Assembly (NCBI GenBank): GCA_016937995.1
Contig: JAFGVM010000098.1
Coordinates: 1-62,397, forward strand
DNA: 62,397 bases
Direction: 5' to 3'
Source: Candidatus Delongbacteria bacterium
GTDB taxonomy: Bacteria; UBA4055
The notes under the pieces: generated by a model
What the model was told of the DNA's origin: nothing
The model's input: only the letters and a program-made list of their open reading frames with translations
The model's database searches: none
Program-made: the position numbers and the translations under genes
Part shown: positions 17,632 through 27,821 of the stretch, in pieces
Position numbering within the stretch: the stretch's first letter is position 1
Layout: every line of letters begins with the position of its first letter

Positions 17632-18582
17632 TTATTTTTCAATCCCTGAGAAATTTCCTATGGTCAATTCAATAATAGGATTAGTTTTACTATTATCGAA
17701 TTTAATGCTCATCGGATATTCACTTCTTTCAAAAACACCGTATTTCTTTAGAATGTATTTGTTAATGTTCTCAACATCCTCTACAGAGTAAAATATCTCT
17801 CCAAGCAATTCAAGAAGAAGCACATTAGCCTGTTCAATAGAAAATCCATCCCTGTTATGAACAGCATGAATAGCCGAAACCTGACCTTCTACCATTGTAA
17901 CATATATTGAGATATCTTTACCGGAAAACTTAAGAGTATTCTTTGCATTCTGAGTGTAAATAGCATCCTCTGTATAAATACCTTTAAAGTAAGCAATCAG
18001 TTCATTGTAATTCATCTTCATAACGATCTTAGCATCATCTCTTGCTAAAGTAAGCGCTTGGTTATATTCTTTCTCTTTCTGTATCTCAAGTAACTTTCTT
18101 TCTCTTTCATCTTCTCTCATACGTTTCTTTTCGGCGATCTCTTTACGTCTTAAGATCTCCATTTCTGTTAGCTCATAAGGTTCACTATAGTAATCTACGG
18201 AAAATAAGAACTTATTTTTTGTATAACCTTCAATATACCCCCTTTCCTTATTATAAACTCTTATTCTAGTAAGCTCAAGACCAAGTTTGCCATCAACTAT
18301 CTCAACAAATTCACGGGAATAAATATAAGTTACAGGATCGGCAAATTTACTTTGATCTTTGTAAACCGGAGCTTTTCTATTCTTTATCCAGCGAAATTTA
18401 GCATAATGAGGTTCTACTTTCTCTGAATAAAACTCTTTCCCGTTCTCATCAACCATATATTCTTCATGAGTAATGTCCTTTTCAGCCATTTCTCTTCCCT
18501 CTTTTCTGATCAATTCTCTACGGTTCGAAACACAACCGAAAAGTATCAATGCAACAAAAGTAATTAACAGAAGATTCTTCAT
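17632..18582 (-). CDS. Lipoprotein, hypothetical
   Basis: A 316-residue protein with a lipoprotein signal (hydrophobic stretch then LFGC, Cys at about 17), so anchored in the inner or outer membrane. An SH3-like stretch (about 70-125, 'KAPVYKDQSKFADPVTYI' onwards) precedes a highly charged coiled coil (about 145-175, rich in K, R and E). A C-terminal domain of about 120 residues follows. No established family recognised. A peptidoglycan or surface-contact role would fit an SH3-like lipoprotein but is only a guess. Confidence 0.7.
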   Translation of the reverse strand: MKNLLLITFVALILFGCVSNRRELIRKEGREMAEKDITHEEYMVDENGKEFYSEKVEPHYAKFRWIKNRKAPVYKDQSKFADPVTYIYSREFVEIVDGKLGLELTRIRVYNKERGYIEGYTKNKFLFSVDYYSEPYELTEMEILRRKEIAEKKRMREDERERKLLEIQKEKEYNQALTLARDDAKIVMKMNYNELIAYFKGIYTEDAIYTQNAKNTLKFSGKDISIYVTMVEGQVSAIHAVHNRDGFSIEQANVLLLELLGEIFYSVEDVENINKYILKKYGVFERSEYPMSIKFDNSKTNPIIELTIGNFSGIEK

Positions 18583-18708
18583 AATATCCCCTTAAAGTTT
18601 AAGGTATGTAGTTAGTTAAAGTTCAATCTATAATAATATAACTAAGATCGTAAAAAAATCAATGATATTATTTTTATATTAAAAACCCGATCACCCGTCT
18701 TAATCAAA

Positions 18709-19773
18709 CTATTTTTTTGTTCTTTTAGCTATTTCATCAAGCCAGTATTTAACAGCATTCTTAGTTTGAAAATCTTCCTGAGCTATCAATAACATTTTTT
18801 TTGCTTGTGAGTACTGCTTCATTTTTATCAGGGCAATACCTTTTTCCAGATGTGCTAAACTATATTTTTTATCTTTATTGTTGCTTATTGCCATGTCTGC
18901 ATAAGTCAGAGCACTTGTTGCTTTACCCTGAATGTTGTATATTTGAGCCAGTCTGATACAAATTTCATAATATTTAGTATATCCTTTTTTACCTAACTTG
19001 ACACCCTGAAGTAATATTGATGCTGCTTCTTCCAAAAGATTATCTTTTTCGACTTTATTTGTAGTTTTTCCTGATAATTCAACTATTGTAGCACCGAGAG
19101 CATTGAATATCTTGTGATCTTTAGGATCTAACTTCATTGCTTTTTTGTAGTATGTGATAGCGGTTTTAGGATCATCTTTTTTTGTAACATAGATCCCTGC
19201 AATCAAATAATAAGCCTTATCAGGTTTGTAGTAATTGGCCATTTCTTTATAATATTTGATGGCTATATCGGGTTTTGAATGTAAAACTTTTTTTCCCGCA
19301 GCATGATAAAGCTTTCCTTTTGTGTCTTTATCTTTAATTTTTTCAACTTCTTTTTCAAAATTTGAAAATTGACCCAGTTCAATATATACTAAACATATCT
19401 GATTGAAAGCATCTTCAAAATCTTTTTCCACTTCCAATGCTTTTTTAAACTGCTCCAGAGCCTCTTCGTATTTTTTCTCTTTTTTCAGATTTATACCTTT
19501 ATTATAGAAAGCTTTATGCACATTTTTTGATTCTTCATCACATTGCTTAAGATCTCCTTTCAATTTCTGTGCTTCTTCCCACTTCTTATTATATTCAGGT
19601 AAAAGTTCCTCATATCTCTTTTTCGAAGTTTCATCATTTTTCATCTCAGTCTCAATTTCTTTCCATTCTTCGATCTTTTTGTCATATGCTTTTTTAATAT
19701 CTGCACAAGGATCAGATTCTGCGTATAGGGAAAAAATTGAAAGTATAAAAAATATTACGATAAATGATCGCAT
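18709..19773 (-). CDS. Exported TPR-repeat protein
   Basis: A protein of about 354 residues with a signal peptide (MRSFIVIFFILSIFSLYAES). A lysine/glutamate-rich coiled coil (about 30-75) is followed by multiple tetratricopeptide repeats, for example 'KKYEEALEQFKKALEVEKDF', 'DPKTAITYYKKAMKLDPKDH' and 'GKATSALTYADMAISNNKDK'. TPR arrays are protein-binding scaffolds; the periplasmic location suggests an envelope assembly role. The start at 19773 is preferred over 19785 because GGAG lies 6 nt upstream of it and the signal peptide then begins cleanly. Confidence 0.8.
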   Translation of the reverse strand: MRSFIVIFFILSIFSLYAESDPCADIKKAYDKKIEEWKEIETEMKNDETSKKRYEELLPEYNKKWEEAQKLKGDLKQCDEESKNVHKAFYNKGINLKKEKKYEEALEQFKKALEVEKDFEDAFNQICLVYIELGQFSNFEKEVEKIKDKDTKGKLYHAAGKKVLHSKPDIAIKYYKEMANYYKPDKAYYLIAGIYVTKKDDPKTAITYYKKAMKLDPKDHKIFNALGATIVELSGKTTNKVEKDNLLEEAASILLQGVKLGKKGYTKYYEICIRLAQIYNIQGKATSALTYADMAISNNKDKKYSLAHLEKGIALIKMKQYSQAKKMLLIAQEDFQTKNAVKYWLDEIAKRTKK

Positions 19774-19882
19774 GTGTATCTCCATTTTTCATTCATTTTC
19801 AAATGAGTAAGAAAAAAACCGAAAAATATATTTTTTAGCAAGTAAAATATTTAATATTTTTCTTTCGCTAAATTTAGTTCTC

Positions 19883-22243
19883 CTAAGCTTTTATCTTCTT
19901 TGTTAAACATAATTCCAGAACTTCGCTTATATGCTCCACTCTGTGGATCACAAGATTTTTAATAACCTCTTCTGGTATATCTGAAATATCTTTTGAATTA
20001 TCCTTCGGGATAATAATATTTTTTATCCCTGCTTTTTCTGCAGCGATTATCTTCTCTCTTAAACCACCTATCTCCATCGCTTTTCCATGAAGAGAGATCT
20101 CACCTGTCATAGCAAAATCTTTTCTGATAGGTATTTTTGTGAATAATGATATAATTGCGGTTGTAATAGCCAGACCTGCAGAAGGCCCGTCTTTCGGAGT
20201 TGCACCGTCAGGAACGTGAATATGAAGGTCGTATTTTTCATATTTTTCCAGATCTATTCCTAATTTATCTGCATTTGCCTTCATATAACTTATAGCTATT
20301 TCTGCAGATTCTCTCATCACTTCGCCTAGCTGACCGGTTATTTTCACCCTGTCTGATCCCTTCATTAAATTTGCTTCAATGAACAGTATCGATCCTCCTG
20401 AAGGTGACCATGCCAGACCGGTACAAATACCGATCTCGTTCTTTCTGTTGGCCATTTCAGGAATAATATATTTGTTCCCCAAATATTCTTTCACTTTCTC
20501 AACACCTATTTTTATAGCTGTTTTTTCTCCCCTGGCTTTGACCATCGCCACTTTTCTGCAGATCTTTTCTATTCTTTGCTCAAGTCTTCTTACTCCTGCT
20601 TCTCTTGTATAGTTCTGTACAATGAACTCAATCGCTTTATTTGTAAACGTAATATCTTTACTGTTTAGACCATTCTGCTTGATTTGACGTTTTATTATGT
20701 AATTCTTAGCGATCGCCAGTTTCTCTTGAATTATATAACTCGGGAACTCTATCATTTCCATTCTGTCCAGTAATGGATCGGGTATATATTCCGGATAATT
20801 TGCTGTCATAATGAACATTACTCTGGAAAGATCGAACGGCACATCAAGATAATGATCGGTAAAATTATTATTCTGTTCTGGATCCAAAGCCTCCAGGAGA
20901 GCTGAAGCAGGATCTCCCTGATTACTTGCTCCCAGTTTGTCTATCTCATCAAGCATCATAACAGGATTTTTTACACCCACCTGCCTTAAATGCTTTATTA
21001 TAATTCCCGGCATAGAACCAATATAAGTTCTTCTATGGCCTCTAATTTCAGCTTCGTCCCTTACTCCTCCCAGAGACGCTCTAACAAATTTTCTACCCAT
21101 AGCTTTTGCAATTGATTTACCGATAGAGGTTTTACCTGTTCCCGGTGGTCCTGTAAGACATAATATACTACCCTTAGTATCATCTGTAAGTTGTCTAACT
21201 GCCATATACTCTAAAATTCGCTCTTTGATCTCGTTCAGCCCATAGTGATCCTGATCCAGTATTTTCTTGGCTTTTACAATATCTATCTTATTTTTCACTT
21301 CATCATTCCACGGAAGATCAATAAGCCAGTCCAGATAGGTTCGGGCAACTGTATATTCACTTGATGCTGTAGGCATTCTATTTAATCTTTTCAATTCCCT
21401 TTTTGCAGCTGCCATAGCGATTTTAGGCAATTTTTTACTTATTAACTTTTTCTGGAGTTCTTCCAGTTCCTGGGCCTCATCATCAGTCTCCCCAAGCTCT
21501 CTTTTTATAGCTCTCAACTGCTCACGTAAGTAATAATCTCTCTGATCTTTCTCCAGCTCCTCTTCCACATCCTCCTGGATCTTGGATGTAAGTTTTAGTA
21601 GTTTCAGTTCTTTATTGAGGTAAGTTGATAACAATATCAGCCTATTCTCTACATTTACCTCTTCAAGGATACTCTGCCTTTTTTGTATGTTCATATTCAA
21701 ATTGGAGGCTATGAAATCAGATATTTTCGATGGACTTTTTATAGTAGATAACGCAATTTTTAACTCATCTGGAAGATTGTGACTTAGATCTATGATCTCT
21801 ATAAATGTGTCAGTAACTGTTCTGAGAAGAGCTGTAAGTTTCAAACCTTTGGATTGCTTTTCAGGAAGTTCTCTTATTTTTGCGATAATATACGGTTCTT
21901 CCTGCAATACCTTCTTTAACTCGATCCGTGACAGTCCCTGGACCAATAATCTTGCTGACGAATCATTATCACTTCTAAACATTTTGAGTATAATAACAGC
22001 AGTTCCAATGCTGTATATTTCTTTATTTTTATATCCCCCGTCATCGTCTGGTTGATTCGCAAATATTCCAACCATTTTATTTGAGCTCAAACTATCATTT
22101 ATCAATTTTATTAAATTGTTATCATTTACTACCAAAGGCATTATCACATTAGGAAAAACTACCATATTCATCAAAGGAATAATTGGTAACTCTTCGGTAA
22201 TTGAGAACATTTTTTTATTTCTGATATTCGATGTATTTGCCAT
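19883..22243 (-). CDS. lon: ATP-dependent protease La (Lon)
   Basis: Degrades misfolded and regulatory proteins in the cytoplasm. The 786-residue protein has an N-terminal LON substrate-binding domain (about 15-215). A coiled-coil region and the AAA+ module follow, with Walker A GPPGTGKT (365-372) and Walker B MMLDEIDKLG. The C-terminal serine-lysine protease domain carries PKDGPSAGLA (catalytic Ser) and the lysine in REKIIAAEKAGI. It follows the small heat-shock gene by 15 nt, so holdase and protease are probably co-expressed. Confidence 0.98.
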   Translation of the reverse strand: MANTSNIRNKKMFSITEELPIIPLMNMVVFPNVIMPLVVNDNNLIKLINDSLSSNKMVGIFANQPDDDGGYKNKEIYSIGTAVIILKMFRSDNDSSARLLVQGLSRIELKKVLQEEPYIIAKIRELPEKQSKGLKLTALLRTVTDTFIEIIDLSHNLPDELKIALSTIKSPSKISDFIASNLNMNIQKRQSILEEVNVENRLILLSTYLNKELKLLKLTSKIQEDVEEELEKDQRDYYLREQLRAIKRELGETDDEAQELEELQKKLISKKLPKIAMAAAKRELKRLNRMPTASSEYTVARTYLDWLIDLPWNDEVKNKIDIVKAKKILDQDHYGLNEIKERILEYMAVRQLTDDTKGSILCLTGPPGTGKTSIGKSIAKAMGRKFVRASLGGVRDEAEIRGHRRTYIGSMPGIIIKHLRQVGVKNPVMMLDEIDKLGASNQGDPASALLEALDPEQNNNFTDHYLDVPFDLSRVMFIMTANYPEYIPDPLLDRMEMIEFPSYIIQEKLAIAKNYIIKRQIKQNGLNSKDITFTNKAIEFIVQNYTREAGVRRLEQRIEKICRKVAMVKARGEKTAIKIGVEKVKEYLGNKYIIPEMANRKNEIGICTGLAWSPSGGSILFIEANLMKGSDRVKITGQLGEVMRESAEIAISYMKANADKLGIDLEKYEKYDLHIHVPDGATPKDGPSAGLAITTAIISLFTKIPIRKDFAMTGEISLHGKAMEIGGLREKIIAAEKAGIKNIIIPKDNSKDISDIPEEVIKNLVIHRVEHISEVLELCLTKKIKA

Positions 22244-22258
22244 AAATTTCTCCGGATA

Positions 22259-22663
22259 CTACATTTTTTTTATTTTAATAATGAAAAATCCTTTTTCGTA
22301 GATCTTTTCCAGACAGTTATAATCTATTTTAAAAGGAAGGTTTATAATTCTTTCAAAAGGACCAAAATCTATTTCCATCTTATAGAAATGACTTTTTGGC
22401 AAAAATTTAGCCTCATTCCTATATCCACGAATAATAATAAACTCTTCATTATACTCTATTTCAACATTTTCGGGCTCAACGTATGACAACTCCATAATAA
22501 TGACAAGTTCTTTGTTATTTTCAAATACGTCTGTTCTCGGTTTCCAACCCAGACTACCGTCACATGAAAATGATTTTTGATTGCTCAAATATTGGTATTC
22601 TTCGGAATTATCCAGAATATTTGTAATATGATATTTTTCCAATTTTTTCTTGAACTTACTCAT
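22259..22663 (-). CDS. Small heat-shock protein, Hsp20/alpha-crystallin family
   Basis: ATP-independent chaperone that holds unfolding proteins. The 134-residue protein has an alpha-crystallin domain from about residue 42: 'PRTDVFENNKELVIIMELSY' strands, 'IIIRGYRNEA', and the 'FERIINLPFKID' region. The C-terminal I-x-I anchor is present in variant form (FIIKIKK). A strong AGGAGGT ribosome site precedes the start. It lies directly upstream of lon and 42 nt downstream of a Ser/Thr kinase gene. No CIRCE element is visible. Confidence 0.9.
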   Translation of the reverse strand: MSKFKKKLEKYHITNILDNSEEYQYLSNQKSFSCDGSLGWKPRTDVFENNKELVIIMELSYVEPENVEIEYNEEFIIIRGYRNEAKFLPKSHFYKMEIDFGPFERIINLPFKIDYNCLEKIYEKGFFIIKIKKM

Positions 22664-22705
22664 AAGAAATACCTCCTAATTTAAAAAGTAAAATCCTGTA
22701 AAATC

Positions 22706-25700
22706 CTAGAAGATCCAGTATTTATTTTGAAAATTTTCTCTTTTATCAAATGACATGCTTAATAGTAATTTCGCGGTTAATTTGTTTAGTTTTTCCTCAA
22801 AAAATTCCGCATTCCTGTACAATGATTTATTTTTGAAATAGAAATATGATGACAATATAGGCAGGTAACTGTCAAAAACATAACCTTTGCCGTAATTTTC
22901 TTTACCTAGTTTAACAGTTATTTTCATTGCTCTAACATAATCTTCCTGCAGCAGATGCTCTATTACTGTAATATACTCATAGCATGATGGATGATCAATA
23001 AAGTAGTATTTCAATTCTGAGATCCTCTCAGCAAGTAACTCTAGCTTTTCTTTTGAACCGTTGTTCATGATCATGTTAAAATATTTTATAAGGAACAAAG
23101 TTCTGATCCTGCGATTAGTAACATTTTTATATTCTTCAAATAATTCCTTCATTGTATCATCGGAATAAAGAGAGAACAGCATAGAAGCATGTTTTAACAG
23201 CTTGGAAATCGTTGTAGAATTTTCAATGTGCGGATTTAAACGTGCGATCTGTTTGACTATGACAAAATATCCATTCGGGTCTTTTATAATGTAATGGTAA
23301 TATGCAACAGTGCATATAAATCTTTTGATCTCATCTTTATTCGATATTTTATGTATCAGATTCAGAGCAAATATTATATTTATTTCTACATCTCTCCACC
23401 TTCCAGATGACAACAAAAAGTTTATATATTTTGTGTATAACCTGAAAAGAGCAAGGTAATCTTTAAAACGTTTTCCCAGAGTGATCGCTTTATCAAATTC
23501 ATTATCAACTTTATTGACAGATTTTCTCATATTTGACATAACTTCCAACTTATCAGTTAATACAGTAAGTAAGTTATTGCCGACTGTCTTTTTTACTGAG
23601 ATCTGCTCAAGATCTGAATAAATATTAAATGCTTTTTTTAGCTTTCCGTACTTAAACATTAAGTTGGCATAAATATATAGCAGTGTAAGTTCGTTTATTT
23701 TATTTAATGTCATCGGATGTTCGTAAAGATAAGATTCGATCAAAGAGATCGCTCTCTGATTATTTTTTGTGATCACAAGATCCAGAATAATAATAAATAA
23801 CAAATCGGCTCTTTCCTCAGGATAAACGAAGTCAGCTTCAAGATATTTGTAAACATGAACAAGTTTCAAGTATATCTCAGATCTTTGTATCTTGTTCGCA
23901 TTTTCAAAGTATCTTAACATATGTTTAAGCTTCATTTTAGTATCTTTATCAAAGCTACTGTCATATCTTTTTAATTCATGGTTAATCACATTTGTACATA
24001 CTTGAATCCTTCCACTTCTGACTAAAAATGTCAACCTTTTGTAAAGCACGGATAAATAAAGATCAAATTTCTTCAATTTGGTCAATATATGTGCAGCCTT
24101 TTTTAAATTTTCAGATTTTTTATGAAGTGAAACTTTCGATCTGCTGAAACAGACGCTATCCGCCAATATAATTGCGTATTCATAAGTACTTTGATCCAGC
24201 TTCTGCTTTTTCAGAAGTTCATTGTAATAAACAAATGCCTCCTCAAAGCTTCCAATAGAGATTAGCAATAAATACAATTCAGTTAGGATCTCAACTCGAG
24301 TTGTATTTCTAAGATTAAAGTTCTTGTATTCAAATATTAGAAGATTCTTTAGATCAGAATTAAGGTTGTTCTGACGGCAATATTCAATAGTTTCTTTTAA
24401 TTGTTTCTTTTTGTCTTTAACGGGAGCTGAGGATTTAATAAGACAATATGTATGCGTTATCAAAGAGCTTTTTTTCTTTTTAAAATAATAATCAACCAGC
24501 TTGTCGTAAAACTTTTCTCTGTCTTCTTGCGAAAAAGTTTTAATAACTTTAGAAAAGTTCTCATTTTTTATTTTAAAATAACTTTTCCCTCTTTTTACTG
24601 TTGAATCTATCAGGTTCATTCTCAATAAGTTCGCAATGATCTCATCTATATCATCGATAGAAAAAATAGCCTTAATCTTATCAAGACTGGCTCCTTTATC
24701 GTATTTACCTGCAATAAATAGAAAAATGAATTTTTCATTATTTGAAAGATTTGAGAATCTGGCTTGGTATATATCAATTATTTTGGAATGATAAGTAATC
24801 TGTTCCGGGTATGTGAATTTGTATTCATCTTTTTGTTTTATCAAATACTCATGGGATAATAGGAACTCAAGGTAACTCTTTATCAGGAAAAGATTACCGT
24901 TACTTTCCTTCATTATATAGGGTGCTATTGCATTGTCTATACTTCTTTTATCTGTTTTAAGTATAAAAGCAAGATAGTCCATTATTTCACTTTCTTTAAG
25001 GTTATTCAAGAAGTATTTTTTTGGAGGAATAAGATAGAATGTATCTTCATAGTTTTGTAATCTGCATTCAGGTGAATTTATTGTATCGATATCTATGGTG
25101 ACCATCAAAAAAACAGGTGAAGTAACTGCTAAATTTAAGAAATAAGAAAATAGTTCTTTATCAGTTTCATTGAGATTGTTTATGTCATCGATCATTAGAA
25201 TAACAGATTGTTTCGTTGAAATATTTTCAAATATTTCCTTAAGAACATTTCTTATCCTAACTACCAGATCTTGATCCTGAATAAAAAATCCTTCCTCGTC
25301 GATAAGCTTATTTGCAAGGATAAATATTTTTTTACTGTATTCGTTTTTTTCCAAGAATCCTATAAATCCGAAGATTAGCTTTCTGAAAAAAATGTTTACA
25401 ATATTTTCTTCTTTCTCAACAGTAATGAATAACGATGGTATCCTGTTCATCTGTGTCTTTACGTTAAAAGATTCAAGTAGTTGTGTCCGGCCGTTACCAT
25501 TTTCTGAAATGATAATGTTGAACATTCCAACCCTTTTTTCTTTTCTCAGACAGAAATTAAGATATTCATCCTGCAGATTTCCTATTAAATTATCTTTATC
25601 ATAAAAATCATTATTGAAAATTGCTGTTATCCTTTCCTCTTCCTCACGTATATTCATTTCCAAAGCTGTTTCAAGATATAATATCAGCTGTTGTGCTGAA

Positions 25701-26473
25701 TGTATTCTTTCTTCTTTACGTGCTGAACAAAGGTCTTTTATAAGATTTTTTACAAAATTTTCTTTTATGGCAAGAAACTGTTCTTCATTCCTGAACGACT
25801 CCTCCAGCTTCCTTGTTACTATTTCTTTAACAGTTTTGCAGTCTTCAAAAGGCAATCTGTTGGAAAAAATGTAATAAATGACCATGCCCAAAGAATAAAG
25901 ATCTGCTCGGTAATCCACTTCCTTCTTAAGCATTATTTCAGGAGCAATATAGACAAGAGTACCTCTAACTTTTCCACTGAAATCCTCAAGTAAATTTGCA
26001 AGCCCGAAATCCATTATCTTTGCATGATAGGAACCGTTGGAGTCCTGTATAAGGAACACGTTATCAGTCTTAATATCGAAATGAACTATATGCCTGTTAT
26101 GTATGTAGTTCAGTCCTCTGGCGATCTGGAGTAATATTTCAAGTTTTTCACGATAGGAAAGTGTTTGATAAGCAGTGGTCAGGTCTTTCCCCTCCACATA
26201 TTCCATAGTAAAAAAATACGTGTCTGTTTTTTTAAAAACATCAAGGTCATAAACCTTAATGATATTGGGGTGGGAAAGCTGATTGACCATCTTGAACTCA
26301 TTTTTAAACCTGTCGATGGCCTTATTGGAGAAGAACTTATCCTTGATCAGTTTTAATGCAATAACCCTGTTTTCAACAAAATCCCGGACGAGATAAACGT
26401 TACCCATACCTCCTTCTCCAAGCAGTCTTAGGATCTCGTACCTTTCGTTTATAGTTTGACCGGGTTTCATCAT
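22706..26473 (-). CDS. Large Ser/Thr protein kinase with AAA-like ATPase and helical-repeat region
   Basis: A 1255-residue protein. Residues 1 to about 270 form a Hanks-type kinase: glycine loop GEGGMGNVYL (19-28), K41 in ALKLIKD, catalytic D133, DFG at 155-157 and APE at 178-180. The catalytic loop reads HFDIKTDN instead of the usual HRDxKxxN, so it is a non-RD kinase. An AAA/STAND-like ATPase region follows, with a degenerate P-loop (ENGNGRTQ, about 324-331, arginine in place of the lysine) and a Walker B-like VILMIDD. The last 600 residues are helical repeats. The layout resembles the PknK/predicted-ATPase kinase family. No transmembrane segment is obvious. Confidence 0.88.
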   Translation of the reverse strand: MMKPGQTINERYEILRLLGEGGMGNVYLVRDFVENRVIALKLIKDKFFSNKAIDRFKNEFKMVNQLSHPNIIKVYDLDVFKKTDTYFFTMEYVEGKDLTTAYQTLSYREKLEILLQIARGLNYIHNRHIVHFDIKTDNVFLIQDSNGSYHAKIMDFGLANLLEDFSGKVRGTLVYIAPEIMLKKEVDYRADLYSLGMVIYYIFSNRLPFEDCKTVKEIVTRKLEESFRNEEQFLAIKENFVKNLIKDLCSARKEERIHSAQQLILYLETALEMNIREEEERITAIFNNDFYDKDNLIGNLQDEYLNFCLRKEKRVGMFNIIISENGNGRTQLLESFNVKTQMNRIPSLFITVEKEENIVNIFFRKLIFGFIGFLEKNEYSKKIFILANKLIDEEGFFIQDQDLVVRIRNVLKEIFENISTKQSVILMIDDINNLNETDKELFSYFLNLAVTSPVFLMVTIDIDTINSPECRLQNYEDTFYLIPPKKYFLNNLKESEIMDYLAFILKTDKRSIDNAIAPYIMKESNGNLFLIKSYLEFLLSHEYLIKQKDEYKFTYPEQITYHSKIIDIYQARFSNLSNNEKFIFLFIAGKYDKGASLDKIKAIFSIDDIDEIIANLLRMNLIDSTVKRGKSYFKIKNENFSKVIKTFSQEDREKFYDKLVDYYFKKKKSSLITHTYCLIKSSAPVKDKKKQLKETIEYCRQNNLNSDLKNLLIFEYKNFNLRNTTRVEILTELYLLLISIGSFEEAFVYYNELLKKQKLDQSTYEYAIILADSVCFSRSKVSLHKKSENLKKAAHILTKLKKFDLYLSVLYKRLTFLVRSGRIQVCTNVINHELKRYDSSFDKDTKMKLKHMLRYFENANKIQRSEIYLKLVHVYKYLEADFVYPEERADLLFIIILDLVITKNNQRAISLIESYLYEHPMTLNKINELTLLYIYANLMFKYGKLKKAFNIYSDLEQISVKKTVGNNLLTVLTDKLEVMSNMRKSVNKVDNEFDKAITLGKRFKDYLALFRLYTKYINFLLSSGRWRDVEINIIFALNLIHKISNKDEIKRFICTVAYYHYIIKDPNGYFVIVKQIARLNPHIENSTTISKLLKHASMLFSLYSDDTMKELFEEYKNVTNRRIRTLFLIKYFNMIMNNGSKEKLELLAERISELKYYFIDHPSCYEYITVIEHLLQEDYVRAMKITVKLGKENYGKGYVFDSYLPILSSYFYFKNKSLYRNAEFFEEKLNKLTAKLLLSMSFDKRENFQNKYWIF

Positions 26474-26500
26474 AAAATTTTCACTTATAAATTCTAATTT

Positions 26501-27754
26501 CTAAATTGAAAGAGGATACATTTCTATTATTTCTTTTTTTGTTTTACCCAAAATACCGTATCTATTTCCAACTTTTATAAATGCTTCAAGGGCACGTTCC
26601 AGCTGCTCAGTGCTTAATCCTGCAGATATCTGGGTCCTGATCCTTGCCTTGCCTTTCGGAACAACCGGATAGTAAAAACCAATTGCATACACACCTTCTG
26701 CATAAAGATCCCTTGAGAAATCCTGGGCTAATTGTGCATTGAAAAGCATTATTGGAACTATTGGACTGTTACTTTTCGTAAGAATAAACCCTGCTTCTTC
26801 AAGACCATTTTTCCAGAATCTTGTATTTTTATGAAGTTTATCCCTTCTTTCAGAACTCTTTGAAAGTATTTCGAATACTTTTAAAACTCCGACAACAACT
26901 GCCGGTGACATTGAATTTGAAAAAATATACGGACGTGAACGCTGTCTCAGCATATCAACAAGCTCCTGTCTGCCTGCAATACAACCACCCGATGCCCCTC
27001 CAAGCGCTTTACCGAATGTCGTTGTTATCAAGTCAACTTTTCCTATCATTCGATGCTCTTCATGAGTTCCTCTACCCAGTTTTCCCATAAAACCTGTTGC
27101 GTGAGAATCATCTATCATTACTAATGCTTGATACATATCAGCTAGTTCGCATATTTTATCAACCTGAGCAACAACTCCGTCCATTGAAAATACACCATCA
27201 GATACTATCAACTTGATCTTAGCGTCTTTTGCTTCCTCAAGTTTATCCTGGAGATCATCCATATTATTGTTCGCATAGCGGTATCTTCTTGCCTTACACA
27301 AACGAACTCCATCAATAATTGAAGCATGGTTCAAAGCATCTGAGATGATCGCACAATCTTCATCTAAAAGTGCCTCAAACACACCCACATTTGCATCAAA
27401 CGCAGAAGAATATAATATTGTATCATCCATTCCCAGAAATTCTGAGACTTTATTTTCAAGTTCCTTATGAATATCCTGTGTTCCGCATATAAATCTTACA
27501 GAGGACATTCCATATCCTCTTTGATCTAAACCATCTTTTGAAGCCTGGATCACATCAGGGTGACTTGAAAGACCCAGATAATTGTTCGAACAGATATTTA
27601 TGATCTTAGAGCTTTTAGTTCCTATAGGATATTCTACTTCAATTTCCGCACCCTGGGTAGAATTTATTGATTTTTCCTCTTTATATAGTCCACTTTTTTT
27701 TATCTCTTCCAGCTGTGAACTGTAAAAGTTCTTAATTTCATTGTTGTATGACAT
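26501..27754 (-). CDS. kbl: Glycine C-acetyltransferase (2-amino-3-ketobutyrate CoA ligase)
   Basis: PLP enzyme of the alpha-oxoamine synthase family; Kbl interconverts 2-amino-3-oxobutyrate + CoA with glycine + acetyl-CoA in threonine breakdown. The 417-residue protein is Kbl-like in almost every block, including CSNNYLGLSSHPDV, SVRFICGTQDIH, ISDALNHASIIDGVRLCKA, the RYRYANNNM segment, and DDSHATGF. The PLP lysine is K249 in TTTFGKALGGASGG. It is the downstream member of a tandem pair, 67 nt from its paralogue. Threonine dehydrogenase (tdh), the usual partner, is not in the window. Confidence 0.9.
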   Translation of the reverse strand: MSYNNEIKNFYSSQLEEIKKSGLYKEEKSINSTQGAEIEVEYPIGTKSSKIINICSNNYLGLSSHPDVIQASKDGLDQRGYGMSSVRFICGTQDIHKELENKVSEFLGMDDTILYSSAFDANVGVFEALLDEDCAIISDALNHASIIDGVRLCKARRYRYANNNMDDLQDKLEEAKDAKIKLIVSDGVFSMDGVVAQVDKICELADMYQALVMIDDSHATGFMGKLGRGTHEEHRMIGKVDLITTTFGKALGGASGGCIAGRQELVDMLRQRSRPYIFSNSMSPAVVVGVLKVFEILSKSSERRDKLHKNTRFWKNGLEEAGFILTKSNSPIVPIMLFNAQLAQDFSRDLYAEGVYAIGFYYPVVPKGKARIRTQISAGLSTEQLERALEAFIKVGNRYGILGKTKKEIIEMYPLSI

Positions 27755-27780
27755 TTTTTGTCCTTAAAAAAATAAGTGTA

Positions 27781-27803
27781 GAGACGCAGTTGTACTGCGT
27801 CTC
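27781..27803. repeat. Perfect palindrome between the two Kbl paralogues
   Basis: GAGACGCAGT and ACTGCGTCTC form a perfect 10-bp stem with a TGT loop. There is no T-run, so it looks like an intergenic repeat or an RNA stabiliser/processing hairpin rather than a simple terminator. The core resembles the palindrome at 57528-57553 (ACGCAG/CTGCGT). Confidence 0.55.
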
Positions 27804-27821
27804 AAATATTGTTTGCATAGA

